Of a DNA stretch of 64,000 nt, positions 55,295-62,544 are shown one piece after another. The translations under genes were made by a program, and so were the position numbers. The notes beneath the pieces were generated by a model, which did no database searches, had not been told where the DNA came from, and saw only the letters and a program-made list of their open reading frames with translations. Within the stretch, counting starts at the first letter, position 1. The number at the start of each line of letters is the position of its first letter. This stretch comes from CAVZTX01 sp963778375 (GTDB lineage: Bacteria; Chloroflexota; Ktedonobacteria; Ktedonobacterales; Ktedonobacteraceae): assembly GCA_963778375.1 (NCBI GenBank), contig CAVZTX010000011.1:124001-188000 (forward strand), written 5' to 3'.

Positions 55295-55468
55295 TCAGTT
55301 GGTAAGCTCAACAATGGATGTTTCGATGATTGCAAGTTGTGTTCCACACCAGGGACAACGGACCCGTACCTCCAATACTAACCGATGAAGGGCATCATCA
55401 TAGCCTTCGTTATAGGCGGCAATGAGGTCATTGCTGTCGTACAAACCGCTGTCGTACTTTGCACCCAT
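55295..55468 (-). CDS. Small CxxC protein in the sigma/BACON operon
   Basis: 57 residues, with a start codon seven bases after the BACON gene stop. The sequence opens MGAKYDSGLYDSNDLIAAYN and ends with VRCPWCGTQLAIIETSIVEL. One C-x2-C pair could be half a zinc ribbon completed by dimerisation. GGAGAG occurs 15-20 bases before the ATG. The tight spacing between two same-strand genes is the best evidence that it is real. No family is recognised; a role in sensing or in kinase signalling is only a guess. Confidence 0.6.
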   Translation of the reverse strand: MGAKYDSGLYDSNDLIAAYNEGYDDALHRLVLEVRVRCPWCGTQLAIIETSIVELTN

Positions 55469-55474
55469 GATATT

Positions 55475-57658
55475 CTACCTGAACTCTCCTACTCGGAATG
55501 GCCCAGCACCTGGCCTCTTGAGTACAACTTCCACATTTGCACTTGAAGAAGCTGAGAGGCCCACGCTGCCAGCAGCCGTTACATTTGGCGTGGGTAGAGG
55601 AGTGGGAGTGTCGGTTCGGCTGGGCGACGGTTGGGGCGACGGTGTATCGGTTGGGCTAGGCCCAGGCGTCACATTGGGCGTGGGTAGAGGAGTGGGTGCC
55701 GCTCCATTCACAATCAGGGCAATATTGATTGTGACAGGCGAGCCTACTGAAGGCGTGATGGTTACCGTTGTTGCATACGAACCAGGATTCAGACCGTTCA
55801 TGTCGACGAAGAAGGTGACCTGAGAACTGGCACCGGACTTGTCACTGCCACTATGAGGAGTTGTTCCCAACCATCCTGCTGCTAGGGATGGCGCACCTAC
55901 TGCCCAATTCAGGCTGTCACCACCGGTATTAGTGATGGTGAGCGAAACGGTTGCCGGGCTTCCGGCGGTTGGTAAATCGGTAGAGGGGTCAGTAGCGCTA
56001 ACTTGTACACTGATTGTGAATGTCTGATTACTGGTTATTCCGGCTGCATTCACAACGATGTTGGTGACAGTACTTGTACCTCCTGCCAGATTAGAGCCAG
56101 AGGTAGATGAAAGCGAGACAAAGGATGGAGCACCCGAGGCCAGGGCTGCGTTCCAGTTTAAGGGTTGGTTACCCAAATCGCTAATCGTGATGGGCTGCGA
56201 CGAGGTACCCGTTGTGACATTGAATGTGAGCGATGTGGGACTCACCTTGAAGACAGGAGACTGTGATAGAATGGTCAGGCTGACAAATACAGATTGAGGG
56301 CTATCCTGAACTTGCTGTGTACCCGCATCCGAGAAGGTCACCTTGCTACGGTAGACGCCGGGCAAGAGATCGCTCGTATTCACGCTGATCTTGACTGACT
56401 CGCTCCCGCCCTGGGGTGCAACATTGCCCGACGGCGGGGAGACGCTCAGCCAATTCGCGCCAGTGCTGGTGGAGGCGTTCCACTGTAACGACTGCCCGCC
56501 AGTATTACTGATGCTGATGGACTGCGTGGGGGAATTCGCGCCGCCATTGATGGTCGAGGTGGAGCTGCCCCACTGCAACGGCTGTACACCGGGATTACTG
56601 AGCGTGACGGTTTGACTGGGTGGGTTCGCACCTCCATCGGTTGCGGTGAAGGAGAGGGCAGCCGGGTCAACTTGCAGGATGCTTTCATTCTGCGCTTGCA
56701 GTGGGGTAACGGTCATCGTGACCGAGACGGTGGCATTACCGGCATTGGAGGTGATGAGGAGGTCGCCGCTATAGCTGCCGGGAGCAAGGTGGGAGCGATC
56801 GACGGCAACAGTGACGGTCATGGGTTGATCGGCCGGGAAGGTGCCGTGTTGCGGACTGAGCACGAGCCAGGGTTGGGTGGTGGCACTCTGCCAGGAGATG
56901 ACGCCACCGCCGCTATCGGCGATGCTCATGGTGGCCGTGCTATTGGTGGCTTGATCGCCTGAACCGAGAGCAAGGCTGGTCAGGGAGAGCGAGAGATGGG
57001 GTGGTCGCGATGATTCGCCGTGACCCAGCACCATGATGGGGAAACTGGCGGTTGTGTGGGAATTGGCGTCTTCCGCGATGATGGTATGGGGACCCGCACC
57101 CCAGCTACTATCGACGAAGACCGTATCGCTGAAGGAGCCGGAGCCATCGGCTGAGATGATATCGTGACTGCTTCTATCGATGATCGCAATCTCGGAGTCG
57201 CGCATCAGTCCGACGTGGGTATTGGGATGAAAGTTGGAGCCATGCAGGGTAATGATACCCCCGACGGGAACGGTTGAAGGGGTTACTTGTAACGAGAGTT
57301 CAGATGTGGAACTACCAACTATTGTTGAAAGGCCAGATCGCAGGAACAGCAGGGTAGTACCGAAAAGTACAAGCATGAGTAGGGCAGCAACAAGCGTATT
57401 GAGAAAGTATTTACCTAGAAGTCTTTTAGACTTATGAGAAGAAGAATTCATCGTTCCAAGTACAGGCAACCGCTTATTATTAGTAGAAGAGTTTTCAAGG
57501 CTTGCCTGCTTCAGACGTGCTCGCACCTGGGAAATGATTTGTTGTTGCCTTTCCAGGGAAATAGGTGCAGAGTCGCTATAGGAATGCTGCAATAATGTGA
57601 TAAGTTCCTTATATTGAGGTTCGTTTTCTTCTGGGAGCATATCATCGAGTGGTTTCAT
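55475..57658 (-). CDS. Membrane protein with cytosolic N-terminus and tandem BACON/Ig-like external domains
   Basis: 727 residues from ATG 57658 (GAAGGGGGAAG upstream), overlapping the sigma gene by 17 bases. The cytosolic part (1-83) is polar and helical, placed where an anti-sigma domain would be. A TM helix lies at about 84-106 (LNTLVAALLMLVLFGTTLLF). Outside, an IPT/Ig-like domain (VPVGGIITLHGSNFHP) is followed by about five BACON-type units (for example ISWQSATTQPWLVLSPQHG, LQWNASTSTGANWLSVSPPS), then a Pro/Thr-rich tail with a duplicated PTPLPTPNV. BACON domains bind glycans or mucin in other bacteria. It probably gates the sigma factor. Confidence 0.82.
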   Translation of the reverse strand: MKPLDDMLPEENEPQYKELITLLQHSYSDSAPISLERQQQIISQVRARLKQASLENSSTNNKRLPVLGTMNSSSHKSKRLLGKYFLNTLVAALLMLVLFGTTLLFLRSGLSTIVGSSTSELSLQVTPSTVPVGGIITLHGSNFHPNTHVGLMRDSEIAIIDRSSHDIISADGSGSFSDTVFVDSSWGAGPHTIIAEDANSHTTASFPIMVLGHGESSRPPHLSLSLTSLALGSGDQATNSTATMSIADSGGGVISWQSATTQPWLVLSPQHGTFPADQPMTVTVAVDRSHLAPGSYSGDLLITSNAGNATVSVTMTVTPLQAQNESILQVDPAALSFTATDGGANPPSQTVTLSNPGVQPLQWGSSTSTINGGANSPTQSISISNTGGQSLQWNASTSTGANWLSVSPPSGNVAPQGGSESVKISVNTSDLLPGVYRSKVTFSDAGTQQVQDSPQSVFVSLTILSQSPVFKVSPTSLTFNVTTGTSSQPITISDLGNQPLNWNAALASGAPSFVSLSSTSGSNLAGGTSTVTNIVVNAAGITSNQTFTISVQVSATDPSTDLPTAGSPATVSLTITNTGGDSLNWAVGAPSLAAGWLGTTPHSGSDKSGASSQVTFFVDMNGLNPGSYATTVTITPSVGSPVTINIALIVNGAAPTPLPTPNVTPGPSPTDTPSPQPSPSRTDTPTPLPTPNVTAAGSVGLSASSSANVEVVLKRPGAGPFRVGEFR

Positions 57659-58253
57659 TGTTGCTTCCCCCTTCTTCCTGGTCATAGACTGCCCGCAGGT
57701 GTTGAAGTGTGCGCAGGAGTAATTGACGTACTGCGCCTTCGGATTTTTCGAGGATGGTGGCAATTTCTTGAAAGCGCAGACCGTTTTTATAGCGTAAGCG
57801 AATCAACTCGCGCTCAAGCGGTACGAGTTGCTCTAGCGCTCGATAGAGGCGTTCATAGTTTTCCCTCTGTTCAGTAAATTGTTCAGGGGTGAGTGAGCCG
57901 TCTTCCATCTCTATAGCTTGCTCTATTGGCACTAACGTGAGGAGAGCAAAATGCCTGTAACGATCTATGACTTTGTTGCGAGCCACGCGCCGTAACCATG
58001 CCAGTTGTCGTTCAGCAGGAAGGTTGGAGAGCGTGTCGTTATTGAGTGCAGCTAGAAAGACTTCTAACAAGAGGTCTTCGGCGTCCTGCTCATTTGATAC
58101 CTGCTGGCATAAATAGGCAAATACGGGAAGCGCAAAACGGTCGTAAAGTGTACTCCCAAATCCATCCTGAGCGGTTTCTGCATCCATCTGTTGCATACGC
58201 TCTCCTTCATTGAGAAATGCTGTCTCATTTAAGGAGTCGGATGAATGAGACAA
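57642..58253 (-). CDS. ECF-type RNA polymerase sigma factor
   Basis: 203 residues. Region 2: LYDRFALPVFAYLCQQVSNE, DAEDLLLEVFLAAL and LAWLRRVARNKVIDRYR. Region 4: LEQLVPLERELIRLRYKNGL and FQEIATILEKSEGAVRQLLL. Group assignment to an ECF subclass is not possible by eye. ATG 58196 is an alternative start. It is first in an operon with the BACON membrane protein, the CxxC protein and a kinase, so it is likely held by the membrane protein. Confidence 0.9.
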   Translation of the reverse strand: MSHSSDSLNETAFLNEGERMQQMDAETAQDGFGSTLYDRFALPVFAYLCQQVSNEQDAEDLLLEVFLAALNNDTLSNLPAERQLAWLRRVARNKVIDRYRHFALLTLVPIEQAIEMEDGSLTPEQFTEQRENYERLYRALEQLVPLERELIRLRYKNGLRFQEIATILEKSEGAVRQLLLRTLQHLRAVYDQEEGGSNNETTR

Positions 58254-58341
58254 ATGTTACGGACTGTGCGTTAAACCTCGTTGAGGAGGTTCCAGAAGAG
58301 CGCTAATAATTCAAAGAGCCTTCGCTTCGCAAGTTAACCTA

Positions 58342-59229
58342 TTAAGGATGGATTGATCCGTCGGGCATGGTTGTGCCTTGAAGTGATCTGGCTTGCGACA
58401 ATTGTTCGGGAGTGACTGTAGCTCCACGAAGATTGGCTTCCCGGAGGTTGGCTCCTCGCAGGTTGGCTCCAAATAGCTTGGCTCCAGGCAATTTAGCATG
58501 GGTGAGGTCGGCTGCATAGAGATTGGCTTCCCGTAGATTGGCTCCTCGAAGGTTGGCTTCAATTAGCTTCGTTGAAGAGAGGTCGGCTCCTCGAAAGTTG
58601 GTATAGAGCAGGTTGGTATAAGATAAGTCGGCTCCTCGCAGGTTTACTTCGTGCAGGTCGGCTCCTCGCAGGTTGGCTCTGCTTAAGTTGGTTTCAAAGA
58701 GTTGGGCTTCGCTTAGATCAATGATGCGCCTGTTTTTGTCTATCAGGCCAGCTTCATGCAAAAATTGGAGTACACTCGCTTTGCGGGTTGTGTCTAATCC
58801 ACGTAGGACTGTTAACGTCCGCACTCGTGCGATCTTGCATACCTCATCTTCTTCGACTGAGTTACGTAACTTTTCGTGAAGTAGAAGTTCAGACATGTTG
58901 TCGATGTATTCTTGCAAAGCGGCCGCGCGTTGGTTATCCTGCGCGATCTCGCGTTCTGTCTGGTTGCGTCGATCAGTGGCATTTCGCTCATTCCTACTGG
59001 TTGTGTAGTTGAATAAATAGCCTCCAATGGCAAGTACCGCGGGTATAATGAGGAGTTGCAGCCAGTCCCAGAGTGTCTTTCCGCGAAGGCCAGAGATATT
59101 CACGTTGAATGCATATGCCAGGACAATTAGCACGATCAGTGCAATTAGTAGCAGGCATACGACAATAATGCTCAGTATTTCTAGAGGTTTTTTTGCCCTT
59201 TGCCACGATGAACGGAGCCTTACTCCCAT
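58342..59229 (-). CDS. Pentapeptide-repeat membrane protein
   Basis: 295 residues from ATG 59229 (GAGGTGAT upstream); a longer frame of 331 residues lacks support. Two TM helices (LEILSIIVVCLLLIALIVLI and LQLLIIPAVLAIGGYLF) are followed by a charged helical linker (RNERNATDRRNQTEREIAQD). Residues about 190-275 form some 16 A(D/N)LXX repeats (FETNLSRANLRGADLHEVNL and onward), a right-handed beta helix. Similar membrane-anchored pentapeptide proteins are common in filamentous bacteria, with unknown function. Confidence 0.88.
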   Translation of the reverse strand: MGVRLRSSWQRAKKPLEILSIIVVCLLLIALIVLIVLAYAFNVNISGLRGKTLWDWLQLLIIPAVLAIGGYLFNYTTSRNERNATDRRNQTEREIAQDNQRAAALQEYIDNMSELLLHEKLRNSVEEDEVCKIARVRTLTVLRGLDTTRKASVLQFLHEAGLIDKNRRIIDLSEAQLFETNLSRANLRGADLHEVNLRGADLSYTNLLYTNFRGADLSSTKLIEANLRGANLREANLYAADLTHAKLPGAKLFGANLRGANLREANLRGATVTPEQLSQARSLQGTTMPDGSIHP

Positions 59230-59528
59230 TGCATCACCTCTTTGCTGTATGTTCTTCACCTCATATTCTACCCAGCCGCTTGCTACAGAGCGCTTTGAGA
59301 GGATGAGTAAGAGAGAAGCAGGGTATAGGTGGAACATACTTCACTTTTGGCACATTTTACCACAGCCAGGATATATAGTATCCAAAGATATGGCTTGCTA
59401 CGTGTTAGGGGTGATGGCCAGAAACGATGCATGTGATTCCCCCATTCCAAAGAAGCTGTAGTGCTAACCCTGATAGCGTTGTTTATTTCATGTATTTTGG
59501 GTATGACTGAGAGAAAGGAGTATCTTTG

Positions 59529-60008
59529 ATGTCAACTGATGAGAACAAGGCACTGGTGCGCCGCTATTATGAAGAGGTGTTGAACAAAAGAGATCCCTCA
59601 CAGGTTGAGGAAATTTTTGCTCCCGATTATGTCTACCATATTGCTGACGCGCCTCCGAATTTGCCTTCTGGGCTGGAGGGCGTTAAAAAATTGGTTACGA
59701 TGTTCCTGAGTGGCTACACAAATTTGCGTTTCACCGTTGAGGATCAAATCGCTGAAGGGGATAAAGTTGTGACGCGTTTGACAGGGCATAGCGATAATAT
59801 AGGGCCGATACGAGCGGCGAGTGGGCCGAAAGATCCGAGTGTGGCGGCGCGAGCTGATAGCATTCCTGGGATGAGTATGGAGCGCGTCGTTGATGGCAAG
59901 ATTGTTGAGAGTTGGGGTGTGTTTGATACTTCAGCTATGCTGGAACTGGCGGGAGTAATGCCTCAAGCCGGAAGAAGAGAGGCATTGATTTCTGCGATTT
60001 TAGAATAG
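59529..60008 (+). CDS. SnoaL-like polyketide/ester cyclase family protein
   Basis: 159 residues, NTF2-like fold. Text ALVRRYYEEVLNKRDPSQVE, IFAPDYVYH, GLEGVKKLVTMFLSGYTNLR, FTVEDQIAEGDKVVTRLTG and MERVVDGKIVESW is typical of the ester cyclase/SnoaL group. The loop after RLTGHS (SDNIGPIRAASGPKDPSVAA) differs from the usual G-x-F-M-G-I-P-P-T-G-K. AAGGAG lies before ATG 59529. Substrate unknown; it is a single-gene unit with its own terminator. Confidence 0.85.
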   Translation: MSTDENKALVRRYYEEVLNKRDPSQVEEIFAPDYVYHIADAPPNLPSGLEGVKKLVTMFLSGYTNLRFTVEDQIAEGDKVVTRLTGHSDNIGPIRAASGPKDPSVAARADSIPGMSMERVVDGKIVESWGVFDTSAMLELAGVMPQAGRREALISAILE

Positions 60009-60019
60009 ATGAGATTTTG

Positions 60020-60049
60020 GAACCCGGCAAGCGTGTGGCAGCCGGGTTC
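60020..60049 (+). terminator. Rho-independent terminator of the ester cyclase gene
   Basis: GAACCCGGC (60020-60028) and GCCGGGTTC (60041-60049) form a 9-bp stem with a 12-base loop, followed by TTTTTGTT. Confidence 0.9.
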
Positions 60050-60100
60050 TTTTTGTTAATGTGGCCAAAAAATACAAGAGATGGAGATATATTCTGCCTG

Positions 60101-60243
60101 TCATCCTTCGCTATCACTAAGGATTTAGCTCGTTGAACACGGAGATCCTTCGCTATAGCTCAGGATGGCAGCTATGAATGTTTCTGAGCGATAGCGAAAG
60201 CTCTCTGTCCAGCGAGAGATCCTTCGCTATCGCTCAGGATGAC
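60101..60243. repeat. Three ATCCTTCGCTATCGCTCAGG palindromic repeats
   Basis: Copies at 60101-60124, 60144-60165 and 60218-60240, each closing ATCCT with AGGAT. An inverted piece GAGCGATAGCGAAAG lies at 60186-60200. This kind of dispersed REP is common in related genomes. The rest of the 344-base gap 60009-60352 has only the terminator. Confidence 0.75.
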
Positions 60244-60352
60244 AAAATGAGATGGTTCCTTTTTTGAAATGGATTGGGCACAAGGTCCCTAATCCACTAA
60301 ATCCTCTCCTGCCCTCGCGAAATTATCCAATGACTGATGATTAAAGTCCTCA

Positions 60353-61273
60353 TTATCTATATACCTCTGGTTGTTCCCCTTCATGCAGTTTGGTGGCGAC
60401 TACTTCACGGAGGAGGCATATGCCGCAGAACGTTTGGGCGGAGATTTCTTTTTGGGTACGTTGAAATAGGGCTTCGAATTCGGGGAGGGTGGTTACGCCG
60501 GTGGCGAGGAGGAAGGGTTGGATCTGGTGGGCGAATAGCCAGGTTTGACGAAGGAAGGTGGGATGGGCTGGGGTACCGACGGAGATTTCGATGGCATGGG
60601 CGTTGTCCTGAATGATGCGACAACCTGCGTTTTGCAACCAAGCTGCCATGCAGGCCGTAATACCAAGGGAGTTGTTGCTAGGAGAAAATGTGTGGTCTGC
60701 TGACTTGAGGGCTTGTAGGATGATGCCAGTGAGATGTTGGTAAGCGGGACTGTTGGTGATGGGAAATTCTGCTTCGAGCCAGTGGAGGATGCCTTCTGGG
60801 CGGCAGAGGTGAACAAGGGATTGTAGGAGGGATGGAAATTCTTGGAGGGTGATTTTTCCGGTGGTGAGGCTGATGTTGATGAGGTCGAAGGATGCAGGGG
60901 TGAAGCCGTTGGCCTCTAGATGTTGCATGTTATGCATGATGAAGGTGATATTTGGGAGTTGTTGTGATTTGGCCTGGGCGCGAGCTTGTTCGATGAAGTA
61001 GTGGCTTTGGTCGATAGCGGTGATTTGCATTGTGGGATGCTTGCGGGACATGTCGAGGGACCAGCTTCCTACGCCGCATGCTACATCGAGGACTTGATGA
61101 ACGTTGGAGAGGTCTAGCGATTTGGGTAGTATACCGTCTAGAAGGTCACTCAGGCGACGGTGGCGTACGAGTAGACGGGCTACTTCGGTTTCGTTTTGGG
61201 GTAGAAAGGGAGGATAGTTATTGGATGGTTGATGATCTTCATCATTGTCGGGCGCTAAACCGGATGTTGTCAT
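60353..61273 (-). CDS. Class I SAM-dependent methyltransferase
   Basis: 306 residues. Motif I is VLDVACGVGSWSLDMSRKHP, motif II is ITAIDQSHYFIEQARAQAK, and motif IV is FDLINISLTTGKI. The residues before these (SDLLDGILPKSLDL) are an N-terminal helix pair. Substrate unknown; the C-terminal half (GCRIIQDNAHAIEISVG onward) matches UbiE-like small-molecule methyltransferases only generally. It diverges from the HTH gene at 61422. Confidence 0.85.
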   Translation of the reverse strand: MTTSGLAPDNDEDHQPSNNYPPFLPQNETEVARLLVRHRRLSDLLDGILPKSLDLSNVHQVLDVACGVGSWSLDMSRKHPTMQITAIDQSHYFIEQARAQAKSQQLPNITFIMHNMQHLEANGFTPASFDLINISLTTGKITLQEFPSLLQSLVHLCRPEGILHWLEAEFPITNSPAYQHLTGIILQALKSADHTFSPSNNSLGITACMAAWLQNAGCRIIQDNAHAIEISVGTPAHPTFLRQTWLFAHQIQPFLLATGVTTLPEFEALFQRTQKEISAQTFCGICLLREVVATKLHEGEQPEVYR

Positions 61274-61421
61274 GGGTCGATACCTACCATTTCCTTATTT
61301 TTAGAAATTGTTGTCAGACAGGGCTTTTTTAATAATGGCCACATTATATTGGTCTATTTTGATAAAAGCAAATTACTATTCGATTTTTACAGAAAATAGC
61401 AGATAAGTTTACACTTGGCTT

Positions 61422-61964
61422 ATGAAAAAGGATAAAGATACTTCAAAAAGACGTGATTTTGTGACGACGAATGAGGCAGCGGAGATGCTGGGCGTCTCGT
61501 ACTATACGGTGTATGAGTATATCCGGGAGAATCGCCTGGTTGCGGAACGTGTGGGCGGTATTTACATGATTCCTGAGAAGGCGGTGAAGGAGTTTAAGGC
61601 GAAGCCGACGGGGCGTACTCGTGTTAAGCCTCCGCCGTGGCGAGTTTATCGTGCTGGGGCTAAGGTGCGGGCTATGGATATTCGGGTGCTGGTACGAGAA
61701 GGCCAGCAGTCAAGGTTGATTGAGAAGCTGGCTGCTATGCAGGAACGGCAGGTGCATTTGTTTCCCGGTACGATGCAGCGTTATGTGTTCGAGGATGAGG
61801 CAAATCCAGCAATGGTGGCGATTTCGTTGATCTGGAAGGATACTGAGTTGCCGGATGAGGCGATGTTGCAGGAGGATTTGGCGGCGTTCAGGGAGGAATT
61901 AGGGGATGTGCTGGATTGGGAGACGGCGCAATATAGTATAAAGAGGGCAATTATTCATACTTGA
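61422..61964 (+). CDS. Excisionase-type (HTH_17) DNA-binding protein
   Basis: 180 residues. A MerR-like helix-turn-helix at about 12-55: TTNEAAEMLGVSYYTVYEYI, then ENRLVAERVGGIYMIPEKAV. The C-terminal domain (about 75-180) is of unknown type, with VRAMDIRVLVREGQQSRLIE and WKDTELPDEAMLQEDLAAFR. No integrase is nearby, so it is more likely a chromosomal regulator than a phage excisionase. Confidence 0.8.
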   Translation: MKKDKDTSKRRDFVTTNEAAEMLGVSYYTVYEYIRENRLVAERVGGIYMIPEKAVKEFKAKPTGRTRVKPPPWRVYRAGAKVRAMDIRVLVREGQQSRLIEKLAAMQERQVHLFPGTMQRYVFEDEANPAMVAISLIWKDTELPDEAMLQEDLAAFREELGDVLDWETAQYSIKRAIIHT

Positions 61965-62011
61965 GGTTGAATAGCCCTTACTAACGAGGTTGAGAGTGAG
62001 GAGGCAGGACT

Positions 62012-62536
62012 ATCAATAATCAGCAACTGCAGCGATTCTGCACGAACTGTGGGCAACCGCTGGCACCTGGCACTGCCTTCTGTGTCGCTTGTGGAACGCG
62101 AGTGAGCACACCGTCTACAAGCACAGCAAGCCAGTTTCCCAGTGGGGCACAACCGGGACCTGTGCCATCCTACGCGCAGGCGCAAAATCAAGAACAAGAT
62201 GATCTGCTTCTCGCTGGTCTGGCTGCTGACTATGTAGCCAGCAGGAGGGGGCGTAATGCCCGGGTGCGAGGTAGGCGACCACGGTCCAGGTTGCGCGGGT
62301 GTGGTTGTCTTTTGCTCGTCCTGGTGATTCTTGCTGGGCCATTCATCGGGGTGGCGCTGACATCGGGGAGGTTACACCTGATCTTCGCGTATGTGGCTGG
62401 AGGAATGATTGTGTTCTTCTTCCTGTTGCTTTTGATTGGGATGCTTGTGACTCGGCGCGGTCGAGAGGCTTTAGCGGAGGGTGCCAGTGAGGGTTGTCTT
62501 GACGCGATATTTGGGGGATTGTTCGGCGGAGGGTAA
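62012..62536 (+). CDS. Zinc-ribbon membrane protein, apparent ATC start
   Basis: 174 residues. A zinc ribbon FCTNCGQPLAPGTAFCVACG occupies about residues 8-27. A low-complexity Ser/Gln/Pro linker follows, then a basic stretch (RRGRNARVRGRRPRSRLRG) and two TM helices (CLLLVLVILAGPFIGVAL; AGGMIVFFFLLLLIGMLV). The frame has no ATG, GTG or TTG before the ribbon: GGAGG at 62000-62004 precedes ATC AAT AAT CAG at 62012, after an in-frame stop. A GTG at 62102 would remove the ribbon. Either ATC is used or an ATG was lost. Confidence 0.65.
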   Translation: MNNQQLQRFCTNCGQPLAPGTAFCVACGTRVSTPSTSTASQFPSGAQPGPVPSYAQAQNQEQDDLLLAGLAADYVASRRGRNARVRGRRPRSRLRGCGCLLLVLVILAGPFIGVALTSGRLHLIFAYVAGGMIVFFFLLLLIGMLVTRRGREALAEGASEGCLDAIFGGLFGGG

Positions 62537-62544
62537 ACTTTTGT

